From: Phycisphaerales bacterium
Lineage (GTDB): Bacteria; Planctomycetota; Phycisphaerae; Phycisphaerales; SM1A02
Length of the DNA: 64,000 nucleotides
Assembly: GCA_022446795.1 (NCBI GenBank)
Contig: JAKVBX010000001.1
Coordinates: 89,357-153,356 of the forward strand
Reading direction: 5' to 3'
Shown: one piece after another, positions 40,458 to 48,980 of the stretch
How positions within the stretch are numbered: the first letter of the stretch is position 1
Layout: each line of letters begins with the position of its first letter
Translations under genes and position numbers: made by a program
Notes under the pieces: generated by a model
Seen by the model: the letters and a program-made list of their open reading frames with translations, nothing else
Databases searched by the model: none
Told to the model about the DNA's origin: nothing

Positions 40458-42002
40458 ATGAACCCCACCACCACGACAACAACGCTTCTGCTTACGGCAA
40501 TGATCTCTCCCCTGGCATTGGCCGTCGATACGCCGGACTGGACGCACTCCCGTCTCGCCACCGACTACGTACAGGTCATCCCGGCTGCCAATGGCGGCGT
40601 GATCGCCATGGGCGAAACCACCTCCCAGGACTCCATCAGTGACTCCGACGTGTACGTGACCCAGTTGAATGCTGACGGCACCGAGGCCTGGTCTCACCAG
40701 TGGCAGGGCAACATCTCTGACCCGGACTACTCCATCCGCACCGACCGGTTCGTCGATGCGGTGGCGCGACCCGACGGTGGCGTTGCCGTGCTTGGCCTTT
40801 ACCGTGACGCCGATGCCGCTGGCAACGCCTCGGGCCGACTGACTGTCAAACAGATCGACGGCAACGGTCAACTCGTGGCCTCGACCGACCTCGATTGGAC
40901 AAACCTGTCGTATTGGGCCCTGAGCGGCATCCACCTGGGCGCCGGATCGAACGGACAGATCATCGTCGCTCGAAGCGACTATGCCTCCAGCATGAATGCC
41001 GGCCTGGTCTCCCTGGATGCTGATGGCCAGGTCAACTGGTCCGTGGATCTGCATGACACGATCACCGAGGGCGGCATCCAGGTGCTCGACCTGGTGATGT
41101 CCGCCGACGGGCGATCCATGATCTGTGGCGAGGTCCAGCACTTCGGCAACCCCCAGGGGATGCTGGCCGCCTCGTTCGACAACGCCGGCAACCTGGAGTG
41201 GTCGCAGATCTTCGAGACCCCCATCACCTACGGCTTCCAGAAGGGTCATGCCGCCGTCGATGCCGCCGGCAACCTGCACGTGTGTGGCGACCTGGTCAAC
41301 CTCGACTTCGACAGCGATCTCCATGCGGCCAAGATCGATCCCGCGGGCACCGTGCTCTGGCAGTACACCCTGCAGGAGTCGCAGACCAGCTTCTTCCCCT
41401 GTGGGATCGAGGTCGCTGCCAACGGCAACGTCTACATCGGCACAAGCCTGCATCTCCCTGATGGCAACAACAGCTTCGACGGCGGGTTCCGGATCGTGGG
41501 CCTGGATGCGATGGGCGCCCCGCTCTGGAACTCCGAAAACAAGGTGTACTCCGACATCTTCTCGATCGCAGCCAATGGCCTGGCGGTCGCCCCCGATGGT
41601 CGGATCAACATCGTCGGCAGTGGCTGGGTCGGTGTCCAGGATTCCGCCCAGATGATCCTCACCTGGAATCCCGACGGCACGTTCAAGAACATGGACCTCT
41701 GGAATGAGGACACGAGTCATGAGGCGGCGCTCGACAGCTGCTACGACGCGAATGGCGACCTCTATGTCAGCGGCCAGGGCGCCTACATCAACCACCGCTA
41801 CACGGGTACGGTTCGCCACTTCCCCGAGACCTCCTGCCCCGGCGATCTGAATCGTGACGGCCAGGTCTCCGTCGGTGATCTCCTGAACCTGCTGGCCGCC
41901 TTCGGCTCCAACGATCTCACCGCCGACATCAACAACGACGGTACGGTCGACATCAGCGACCTGCTGACGCTCCTGGGCAACTGGGACGGCTGCAACGCCT
42001 GA
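40458..42002 (+). CDS. exported propeller protein with dockerin-like C-terminus
   Basis: A 514-residue secreted protein. The start (MNPTTTTTT) has an AAGGA site and the signal peptide ends LALA. The body is built of repeats such as LNADGTEAWSHQWQG, IDGNGQLVASTDLDW, LDADGQVNWSVDL and FDNAGNLEWSQIF, each with Asp-x-x-Gly and a Trp, the pattern of a multi-bladed propeller. It ends with two dockerin-like repeats (NRDGQVSVGDLLNLL and NNDGTVDISDLLTLL). No catalytic residues are seen. The gene is monocistronic between a terminator and a long intergenic leader of the next gene. Confidence 0.8.
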   Translation: MNPTTTTTTLLLTAMISPLALAVDTPDWTHSRLATDYVQVIPAANGGVIAMGETTSQDSISDSDVYVTQLNADGTEAWSHQWQGNISDPDYSIRTDRFVDAVARPDGGVAVLGLYRDADAAGNASGRLTVKQIDGNGQLVASTDLDWTNLSYWALSGIHLGAGSNGQIIVARSDYASSMNAGLVSLDADGQVNWSVDLHDTITEGGIQVLDLVMSADGRSMICGEVQHFGNPQGMLAASFDNAGNLEWSQIFETPITYGFQKGHAAVDAAGNLHVCGDLVNLDFDSDLHAAKIDPAGTVLWQYTLQESQTSFFPCGIEVAANGNVYIGTSLHLPDGNNSFDGGFRIVGLDAMGAPLWNSENKVYSDIFSIAANGLAVAPDGRINIVGSGWVGVQDSAQMILTWNPDGTFKNMDLWNEDTSHEAALDSCYDANGDLYVSGQGAYINHRYTGTVRHFPETSCPGDLNRDGQVSVGDLLNLLAAFGSNDLTADINNDGTVDISDLLTLLGNWDGCNA

Positions 42003-42149
42003 GCCAGCGAACATCAACCTGTTCACCACCTGACCGGTCGGGACTCCTTCCATGGGGTCCCGACCGGCTTCTTGTTCACGAGAACCGCCTGATTGGCTGA
42101 TATTCACGCGAATCCAGATTGCTGCTTCTCTACCGATGATCCTGTCCCC

Positions 42150-42155
42150 TACACT
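42150..42155 (+). promoter_or_regulatory. -10-like box TACACT
   Basis: TACACT in the context CCTACACTCGA, 89 bp before ATG 42245. The same context with one change occurs at 26445-26455. A run of eight G (42173-42180) lies between the box and the gene. Confidence 0.35.
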
Positions 42156-42244
42156 CGAAACTGATTCAACGAGGGGGGGGAAGAACCCGGGATTCGTATT
42201 CCTGGAAGTCTCCTCGTGACGACCGATTGCAAGGAGATCCCAGG

Positions 42245-43414
42245 ATGAACCCAATGGCATCACTCGGCCTGTTGACCGCAACCCTTGGCCTGACCGCCGG
42301 CCTGAGCCTGGCCGGCGTACCCATCGGCGGTGGCGGTGCGGAACTGGTACAGAGTGGACTGGCTGGCCCCCTCGGGCTTGAAGTCGACAATCGGGCCCGG
42401 GCCTGGCTGTCACAGATGGGACCCCCTGTCAATCCGGGCAGTGGCAGCATCAGTTGGTTCTATGTCGACCAGATGACCGCCAGCCCGAACGCGTTCATCA
42501 CGGACTACCCCGTCGCGATCAACCCGTTCAATGGAGAAGCCGCTGGCGTTGCCCATGTCGCCATCGCCGCCAATGGCAACCTGCTGCTGGCCGCCGGTGG
42601 CCCCGCCGTTCATCCGATGCTGGGTGGCGCTGTCCGATACGACACGACACCGGCCATCGTTGAAGGTCAGAGCCATGCGCCGGATGGCGCGCCCCTCCTG
42701 GAAATGGTCACGACGGCACCCTATGCCACCACGATCCCCGGCGTCACCGAGAGCAACACCTATTCCATCGCCGAGGACAATGCCGGCAACCTGTATGTCG
42801 CCGATGCAGGGGCCAATGCGATCATCAAGATCGACAACGCCAACGGATCCCTCTCCACCTTCGCCGTCTTCCCGGACTCCAACATCAACGTGCAGTCGGT
42901 TCCGACGCGGATGATCAGCGTGCCCAATGACGGTTCACCCGGTGCGACGGCTTTCGTCATCGTCGAATTGACCGGCGTACCGTTCTTTGCCAACGAGGCC
43001 CGCGTCTGGGGAGCGACCAACGACGGCACGTTGTCGATTCTCGCCAGTGGACTCAGCACGCTCGTGGACTGCGAACTGGACGAGGATGGCTCGCTGCTGG
43101 TCTGCTCCGCAGGCCAGTTCGACTTCGTCGACAGCATCTTTGCACCGGGCACGGGGGCGATCCAACGCGTCAACCTGGCCACGGGCGCGGTCAGCACCGT
43201 CCGCAGTGGACTCTGGCTGCCCACCGGCATCGAGGTCATCGGCGGGGACATCTACTTCTGCACCTTCTACGAAGGCAACATGTATCGCTTTGATCCGGCC
43301 AACTGGCCCGAGTACTGCGACACCGACGTGAACCGGGACGGTGCCGTCGACGTCAACGACATCCTCCTGCTCCTGGAGGACTGGGGCAATCCAAACTGCG
43401 CCGTCAATCCCTGA
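42245..43414 (+). CDS. ScyD/ScyE-like propeller protein with single dockerin-like repeat
   Basis: A 389-residue secreted protein. AAGGAG lies eight bases before ATG 42245. The domain opens GAELVQSGLAGPLGLEVD and contains IAEDNAGNLYVADAGANAIIKI, typical of the ScyD/ScyE family of propellers named from cyanobacterial scytonemin clusters but widespread in surface proteins. It ends with one calcium-loop repeat (NRDGAVDVNDILLLL) and DWGNPNCAVNP, where most neighbours have two. There is no sign of scytonemin genes, so I take it as a binding or scaffold protein. Confidence 0.8.
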   Translation: MNPMASLGLLTATLGLTAGLSLAGVPIGGGGAELVQSGLAGPLGLEVDNRARAWLSQMGPPVNPGSGSISWFYVDQMTASPNAFITDYPVAINPFNGEAAGVAHVAIAANGNLLLAAGGPAVHPMLGGAVRYDTTPAIVEGQSHAPDGAPLLEMVTTAPYATTIPGVTESNTYSIAEDNAGNLYVADAGANAIIKIDNANGSLSTFAVFPDSNINVQSVPTRMISVPNDGSPGATAFVIVELTGVPFFANEARVWGATNDGTLSILASGLSTLVDCELDEDGSLLVCSAGQFDFVDSIFAPGTGAIQRVNLATGAVSTVRSGLWLPTGIEVIGGDIYFCTFYEGNMYRFDPANWPEYCDTDVNRDGAVDVNDILLLLEDWGNPNCAVNP

Positions 43415-43465
43415 CACGGCGCGGCACCGCATGATCCCGGTCATGCCGATCACGTGAATACCGGC

Positions 43466-43498
43466 AACGCCCTGGCCTCCTGGCCGGGGCGTTGTTCC
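43466..43498. terminator. bidirectional terminator between convergent genes
   Basis: A 12-bp stem with one G-T pair (43466-43477 with 43482-43493) and a four-base loop, between the ScyD-like gene and the sulfatase gene. Confidence 0.6.
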
Positions 43499-43499
43499 A

Positions 43500-44936
43500 T
43501 CAGCCCTGGTCGGGCTTGTCTTCCTGGGGAAGCCGCCCGGGTTCGCGGACACCGGTTCCGGTCCGTTCCACCAGGTTGTCGCCCAGGTCGGCCCGAGCCG
43601 CCTCGACCAGTTCGAGCATGTGCGCCATGACTTCCGGATGCGCATGACTGACGTCCGTCGTCTCACCCGGGTCGACCTTGATGTCATACAGGGCCAGGCC
43701 CTGCTTGACGCCGTAGGTGTACTTGGTCGGTTTGCCACCGGTACCACCTGGTCGACCTTCCATCGATCGGTAGGCATGGGGCACGTGCAGTTTCCAACGC
43801 CCCCACCGGATCGCCTCCAGGTTGTTGCGGCCGTAGTAGAAGAGGTAGACCTCCTGGGGCGATGAGGCCCCCGGCTCACTCACCAGCACGGCAGTCGCAT
43901 CACGACCGTCGATCGGGCGCTGGGGCATGTCCGCATCAAGCAGATTGACCACCGTCGGGAGGACGTCGATCGTCATCCACGTGGTGTCATTGACGTGACC
44001 CGCCTTCACGTGACCGGGCCAGCGTGCAATGCATGGAACCCGCACACCACCGCCGAAGGTCGTGCCCTTGGCCTCGCGGAGATGAGCCGTGGTTCCGGCA
44101 TGATCGCCGTAGTTGATCCACGGACCGTTATCCGAACTGAAGATCACCAGCGTGTTGTCCGCGACGCCCTCCTCGTCCAGGGCCTCCAGGATCTGGCCCA
44201 TCGACCAGTCGATCTCCTGCATCACGTCGCCGTAGAAGCCCTGCTCGCTGCTGCCCTTGAACCGGGGGTCGGCGCCCAGTGGAACATGCGGCTGTGGATG
44301 CGGGACGTACAGGAAGAACGGCTCGTCGGCATGTCGATGGATGAAGTCGACCGCCCCCTCGGTCAACCGGCGGGTGATCACATCCTGGTCGTCATAATCC
44401 TCGATGATCTCGATGGTCTCATCACCCTCGATCAGCGGCAACGGCGGCCAGTTCTTGGGCGTGACCGGGTGCCCCGGCCACATGTCATTGGAATAGGGAA
44501 TACCCAGGTACTCGTCGAAGCCATGATGCACCGGCAGGAACTGCTTGTGATGCCCCAGGTGCCACTTGCCGAACATGCCCGTGGCATACCCCTTGGACTT
44601 CGCGATCTCCGCCAGGGTCGTCTCCTCCTCGTGGATCCCGTGCTTGGCCGATGGGGCCAGCGCGCCGTGAATGCCGAGTCGATTGGGATAGCACCCGGTC
44701 AGCAACGCCGCACGCGAAGCTGAACACACGGGCTGCGCCACGAGGAAGTCAGTGAAGCGGGTTCCCTCCTGCTCCAACCGAGCCAGGTTGGGCATCTCCC
44801 AGCCAGTGGCTCCTTGAGAGGGCAGGTCACCCCAGCCCATGTCATCCACGTACATGATGACGATGTTGGGTGGGCGGGACTCCGGCTGGGGCTGGGCGAG
44901 GAGGACAGAGGACAGTAGAAGTGAAGGCAGGATCAT
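43500..44936 (-). CDS. type I sulfatase (arylsulfatase A-like)
   Basis: A 478-residue exported sulfatase. The signal peptide is followed by the metal-binding DDMGWGD (Asp 31, Asp 32) and the formylglycine signature CSASR (Cys 71), then GKWHLGHH and FSSDNGPW, a standard arylsulfatase A set. It would cleave sulfate esters of algal or host polysaccharides or aromatic compounds. Sequence blocks differ clearly from the sulfatase at 29817-31202, so the two are not recent copies. ATG 44936 has no ribosome site but TAGGCT six bases upstream. Confidence 0.92.
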   Translation of the reverse strand: MILPSLLLSSVLLAQPQPESRPPNIVIMYVDDMGWGDLPSQGATGWEMPNLARLEQEGTRFTDFLVAQPVCSASRAALLTGCYPNRLGIHGALAPSAKHGIHEEETTLAEIAKSKGYATGMFGKWHLGHHKQFLPVHHGFDEYLGIPYSNDMWPGHPVTPKNWPPLPLIEGDETIEIIEDYDDQDVITRRLTEGAVDFIHRHADEPFFLYVPHPQPHVPLGADPRFKGSSEQGFYGDVMQEIDWSMGQILEALDEEGVADNTLVIFSSDNGPWINYGDHAGTTAHLREAKGTTFGGGVRVPCIARWPGHVKAGHVNDTTWMTIDVLPTVVNLLDADMPQRPIDGRDATAVLVSEPGASSPQEVYLFYYGRNNLEAIRWGRWKLHVPHAYRSMEGRPGGTGGKPTKYTYGVKQGLALYDIKVDPGETTDVSHAHPEVMAHMLELVEAARADLGDNLVERTGTGVREPGRLPQEDKPDQG

Positions 44937-44942
44937 GCCTGC

Positions 44943-44948
44943 AGCCTA
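44943..44948 (-). promoter_or_regulatory. TANNNT box 6 nt before a start codon
   Basis: On the minus strand TAGGCT ends six bases before ATG 44936 with no Shine-Dalgarno. Confidence 0.4.
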
Positions 44949-44967
44949 CCCGGAGAAACCGATCCCG

Positions 44968-45002
44968 GGGCCCGGACCCGGCGCGAACCCAGGTCCCGGC
45001 CC
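44968..45002 (-). terminator. possible hairpin terminator of the beta-helix protein gene
   Basis: GGGCCCGGACC (44968-44978) can pair with 44992-45002 with one mismatch. No T tract follows, so confidence is low. Confidence 0.3.
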
Positions 45003-45049
45003 ATCTCCCGATGGCCTGGCGACGACCAACGCCTTCAGCGCGGCCGTCG

Positions 45050-48000
45050 CTATGCGCACTGGCCCCAGTTGCCGATCACGACCAGCAAGTCGTCGATGTT
45101 GACGGCGCCGTCCCCGGTCATGTCCGCATCGGAACCACCCCAGTCATCCAGGATGGCCAGGATGTCCGCGATGTCGACGACTCCATCACCGTTCGTGTCT
45201 CCATCGCAGAAGTCCTCGCAGTCATCGGGAATGTCGTTGTCGTTGACATCCGTGCAGGTCTCGACGATGCAGTTGTCACCAGCATCATCCCAGGACCCGC
45301 CGATGTTGTCGGGCAGGTTGCCACACAGGATGTCATTGTCGAGACTGGGACCCGAGCCACCGATCGTACGAATGCCGGCGCCCAGGGCGGTTGCCGTGTT
45401 GTCCCTGATCGTGGTTCCGGTGACGACCGGGCTGCTGTACCAGCAGTAGATGCCACCGCCATAGGTGTCCGCCGTATTGCCCTCGATGAGGCAGTTCTCG
45501 ACCACCACCGGGGAGCTGTCGGAGTAGATCGCACCACCACTGCCCTGGCCACCATTGTTGCCCGTGGCTTCGTTCCCCGTGAACGTGCAGCCCCGGTAGA
45601 CCGCCGGTGAGTTGTAGCTCGCCGCGAGGCCGCCACCCAGGCTGTCCGCCATGTTGTCGGAGATCAGGCAGCCATCAAAGACCGGAACGCTGTCTTCCTG
45701 GGTGTGTGCGGCACCACCCCGGACGGCCCAGTTCCCCTGGATCGTGACATTGGTCAGTTCCGGGGATGAGCGATAGATCCGAAGTCCGCCACCACGATTC
45801 GATGCCGAGTTGGCCCCGATGAGCCCACCGGTCATCGTGGCGTTGCTGTCGATCAGGTAGAACCCTCCGCCGAACGGCGAACTGTTGCCCGTCACCTCGC
45901 AATCAGTCATCGACGGACTGCCGCCCTCGATGTACACACCGCCGCCACTCACCGTGCCCGAGCTGTCCCGGAACGCGCAGTTCGTGATGGTCGGGCTGCC
46001 GAGGCAATACAGCGCACCACCCTTCTCCGCCAGGCCGTTGATGCACTCGACCAGGTCGATGACCGTGTCGGCATTCTCGCCACTGGCACAGACAAGGCAG
46101 GGCCTCTGGTTCTGGCCGTCGATGTAGACCTTCCCCGCTCGCTTGGGCTCGCCGACCAGTTCAATGGCCTTGCCCTTCATGTCGACGACGGGAATCGAGG
46201 CATCCCCGGACCCGGTATAGGTTCCGTGCTTGACCAGGACGGTATCCCCATCGACGGCCGCATCCACGGCTTCCTGGATCGTCAGGTAATCACCGGTTCC
46301 ATTCCAGTCCACGACCAGTGTCTGCGGACATGAGAACTCGGGATCAAGACATCCCTCGAAGCCGGGCGAATAGTAGTCACCACCCACCGCGATGCAATCG
46401 ACATAGAGCAGTTGCTCGCATTTTCCATCTATGCAGCAGTTCCCCCGCGAGCAATACGCCACCTCGCAGTCGGTCCAGGGCAGCCAGTAGCCGCCGATCG
46501 AGTCACAATCGTCCTGCGTCGTGTAGTCATAACACTCGCCATATCCACCCGGGCAACAGGCCCCCCGCGTCGCGCACGGATCAAAGGACACGCAGTCTTC
46601 ACCCGTCTCCCCCGGTTCCCCGCCCTGCTCCAGGCAGTACTCGTACGTGTAGTTCGCGCAGGTCTCACCGAAGCAGCAGGACGTGACCGCGCACATCCAG
46701 GCGTCATCGCACGTGGTCCCGACCCCCTGGAAGTACCCGCCGGACATGATGCACTCGAGCTCGGAATAGTCGGAGCAGTAGTTACTGAAGCAACAGGCAC
46801 CCGGCTCGCTGCCGGGACACTCGGTCTCTTCGCACAGGATGTTCCGACCCTGGAAGAGGCCGCCACGATCCTCGCACTCGTTGATCGTCAGCAGATCACA
46901 GGTGTCTTCATAGCAACAGGCCCCGTAGCAGCTGAAGTCCTCACACGTCGTGCCGGGCCCCATCCATTCACCTTGAAGCAGATCCTCACACCAGTCCTCC
47001 GTCAATTCGAGGCAGTTGTCACCACCCCCGGTGCAACACGCGCCCTCTGCATCACCACATGCCACCCCATTGCAATCGACGATGGGTGACCAGAAACCGG
47101 CCTGTTCCACGCACCACTGCAACTCGACCGCGGGATAGCAGTCATAGCCCACGCAGCAATCAAGCGTCCCTGGACAGTTGTCTGCAAACGTATTGTTCCC
47201 GTCATCGACATAACTTCCGCTGTACTGGTCGGGCGTGTTGCCGCAGCCCAGCGTATTGAGAACCGACATGGTGCCGGTGCCCAGGTAGACGCCACCACCG
47301 CCGGATGAGGCCGAGTTCCCGGAGACGGTGCAGCCATTCAGGATGCCGCCGCCATACTCGTACAGGCCGCCACCCAGGCCCTCACAGGTATTCCCCGTGA
47401 ATGTACAGGCCCCGAATACCGCGGCAGACTCGTTGGTAGACGCGCCGCCACCATTGGTCTCGGAGTAATTGCCCTCGAAGATGCACTCGGAAAACACCGG
47501 GGCGCCCTTGTAGCACCGGGTGCCACCACCATTCCCGGCGGAGTTCCCCGAGATGACGCAGCCACTGATCCGTGGCGCGTTTACTTCACCGGCGGGCGCG
47601 GCATAGCAGTAGATGCCGCCGGCATAGGCCGCGGCGGAATTGCCGGTGATCCGGCAGTTGACGATGACCGCCTCGCTGTCGCGGAGGTAGATACCACCCC
47701 CGTGGACCTCCGACGTGTTGTCGGTGATGTCACAATTGGAGATCGTGGGACTGGAGGACACGCAGTAGATCGCCCCGCCCCAACCATCGGCCGTGCCCGT
47801 ACCACCAGTCAGGATGAGACCATCGATGAGGGTGCTGTCCGTCTCACCGGAGGTGATGGAGAACACGGGCCCGGACTGCTGGGCATCGATCGTGGCCGCC
47901 GGTGTTCCATCTTCATTGAGGGCACCGAGAATCGTGATCGCCTTGCCCGAGGTCGTGATCGAATGCTCAATATAGGTGCCGGCGGCAACAGTGATCACAT

Positions 48001-48736
48001 CACCATCGCTGCTGGCATCGATCGCGGCCTGGATGGTCGCATACTCGCCGGGAACTCGGAGGTTGTACGGCTCACTGCATGTGGAGGTGAAGCAGGAGGC
48101 GTGGTCATCGAAGTACTCACCACCCAGGGCCTCGCAGTTTTCCTCCAGCGTTTCCACGCAGACATGATCACCCAGGCAACAGGCACCCGGGTCACAATCG
48201 GCCGACCAGCAACTGACACCATCACCGAACCATTCGCCACCGCTGTCGGCGCAGTCGGACTCCGAGACATCCTCCAGGCAGGTGCCCTCCGCCTGCAGGC
48301 AGCAGGCACCGTTCGGGACACCACAGATATCGGGAACATCACAATCCACCGAATCGCCCCACTCCCCACCCTGGTCATCACACCAGGATTCCAGGACATC
48401 GGGATAGCAGTCATAGCCCACGCAACACCCCGCCAGGCAGACGGCATCCTCGCACGCGATTTCAAAGCCGACGAAGGTCCCCGCCGAGGTGGCGCACCCG
48501 GACTCGGTCAGGTAGGCACATCCGCTGGGGATGCAGCAGGCACCGTAATTGCACGGGGCCTGCGTGCATTGAATATTGTCGTAGTACTCGCCACCAAGCG
48601 TGGCACAACCGACTTCGGAGGTCCCGTCATAACAGTCACCGGGCCCCAGGCAGCAGGCACCCGTGCCCCAGGCCTGGCTCGTGAAGGTCACGAGCACCGT
48701 CAGAAGAATACCGATCGACGAAATACGATTGAACAT
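45050..48736 (-). CDS. giant surface protein: two cysteine arrays, two beta-helices, dockerin-like end
   Basis: A 1228-residue secreted protein with a duplicated layout. After the signal peptide (ending AWG) come five six-cysteine modules (about residues 26-220), a right-handed parallel beta-helix (about 225-515, motifs such as GEYATIQAAIDAASDGD-like start, GGAIYCVSSSPTISNCDI, GGGIYLRDS), seven more cysteine modules (about 526-803), a second beta-helix (about 805-1140, again opening DYLTIQEAVDAAVDGDTV) and two dockerin-like repeats ending NWGQCA. Beta-helices of this pectate-lyase-like kind bind or cleave polysaccharide; no catalytic residues can be assigned. It is the third and largest member of the cysteine-module family here. 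Confidence 0.85.
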   Translation of the reverse strand: MFNRISSIGILLTVLVTFTSQAWGTGACCLGPGDCYDGTSEVGCATLGGEYYDNIQCTQAPCNYGACCIPSGCAYLTESGCATSAGTFVGFEIACEDAVCLAGCCVGYDCYPDVLESWCDDQGGEWGDSVDCDVPDICGVPNGACCLQAEGTCLEDVSESDCADSGGEWFGDGVSCWSADCDPGACCLGDHVCVETLEENCEALGGEYFDDHASCFTSTCSEPYNLRVPGEYATIQAAIDASSDGDVITVAAGTYIEHSITTSGKAITILGALNEDGTPAATIDAQQSGPVFSITSGETDSTLIDGLILTGGTGTADGWGGAIYCVSSSPTISNCDITDNTSEVHGGGIYLRDSEAVIVNCRITGNSAAAYAGGIYCYAAPAGEVNAPRISGCVISGNSAGNGGGTRCYKGAPVFSECIFEGNYSETNGGGASTNESAAVFGACTFTGNTCEGLGGGLYEYGGGILNGCTVSGNSASSGGGGVYLGTGTMSVLNTLGCGNTPDQYSGSYVDDGNNTFADNCPGTLDCCVGYDCYPAVELQWCVEQAGFWSPIVDCNGVACGDAEGACCTGGGDNCLELTEDWCEDLLQGEWMGPGTTCEDFSCYGACCYEDTCDLLTINECEDRGGLFQGRNILCEETECPGSEPGACCFSNYCSDYSELECIMSGGYFQGVGTTCDDAWMCAVTSCCFGETCANYTYEYCLEQGGEPGETGEDCVSFDPCATRGACCPGGYGECYDYTTQDDCDSIGGYWLPWTDCEVAYCSRGNCCIDGKCEQLLYVDCIAVGGDYYSPGFEGCLDPEFSCPQTLVVDWNGTGDYLTIQEAVDAAVDGDTVLVKHGTYTGSGDASIPVVDMKGKAIELVGEPKRAGKVYIDGQNQRPCLVCASGENADTVIDLVECINGLAEKGGALYCLGSPTITNCAFRDSSGTVSGGGVYIEGGSPSMTDCEVTGNSSPFGGGFYLIDSNATMTGGLIGANSASNRGGGLRIYRSSPELTNVTIQGNWAVRGGAAHTQEDSVPVFDGCLISDNMADSLGGGLAASYNSPAVYRGCTFTGNEATGNNGGQGSGGAIYSDSSPVVVENCLIEGNTADTYGGGIYCWYSSPVVTGTTIRDNTATALGAGIRTIGGSGPSLDNDILCGNLPDNIGGSWDDAGDNCIVETCTDVNDNDIPDDCEDFCDGDTNGDGVVDIADILAILDDWGGSDADMTGDGAVNIDDLLVVIGNWGQCA
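46330..47161 (-). repeat. second cysteine-module array (seven modules)
   Basis: Seven in-frame six-cysteine modules of about 39-40 residues between the two beta-helix domains. Most start GACC; others start DCC, SCC or GNCC. Confidence 0.75.
48077..48661 (-). repeat. first cysteine-module array (five modules)
   Basis: Five in-frame six-cysteine modules of about 39 residues directly after the signal peptide. One of them (CCVGYDCYP) is nearly repeated at the start of the second array, which suggests that module plus beta-helix was duplicated as a unit. Confidence 0.75.
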
Positions 48737-48980
48737 GTGTTTCCCCTCTCAACCCGGACCCTCAACTTCGGGACTCGATCGTAACACCCTGAAATCACGT
48801 CGCCAATACCCCATTCGGGAGACGGAGAAACGCCGGGCCTGGTGGACCGGGGAGCCCCGTTTCCCGGCCCGAAATCCCGCCCCTTGGCCCCGAGGACGGC
48901 ATGGCTTGCGACGTCACACCGTCACCTGATACAACCCAGGCCAGGTCAACCAGGCGGGCCTGACGGAGTCTCCTCTATCC

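Noticed and set aside
40041-42413. Minus-strand open frame of 790 codons opposite the propeller gene
   Set aside because: It runs through a terminator and two genes with clear domains, so it is a shadow frame.
42245-43414. A scytonemin biosynthesis link of the ScyD/ScyE-like protein
   Set aside because: No other scytonemin gene is near, and the propeller family is widespread in unrelated bacteria.
31761-48736. A cellulosome-like system based on dockerins
   Set aside because: No cohesin, scaffoldin or cellulase is visible. The dockerin-like repeats are typical C-terminal features of this bacterial group.
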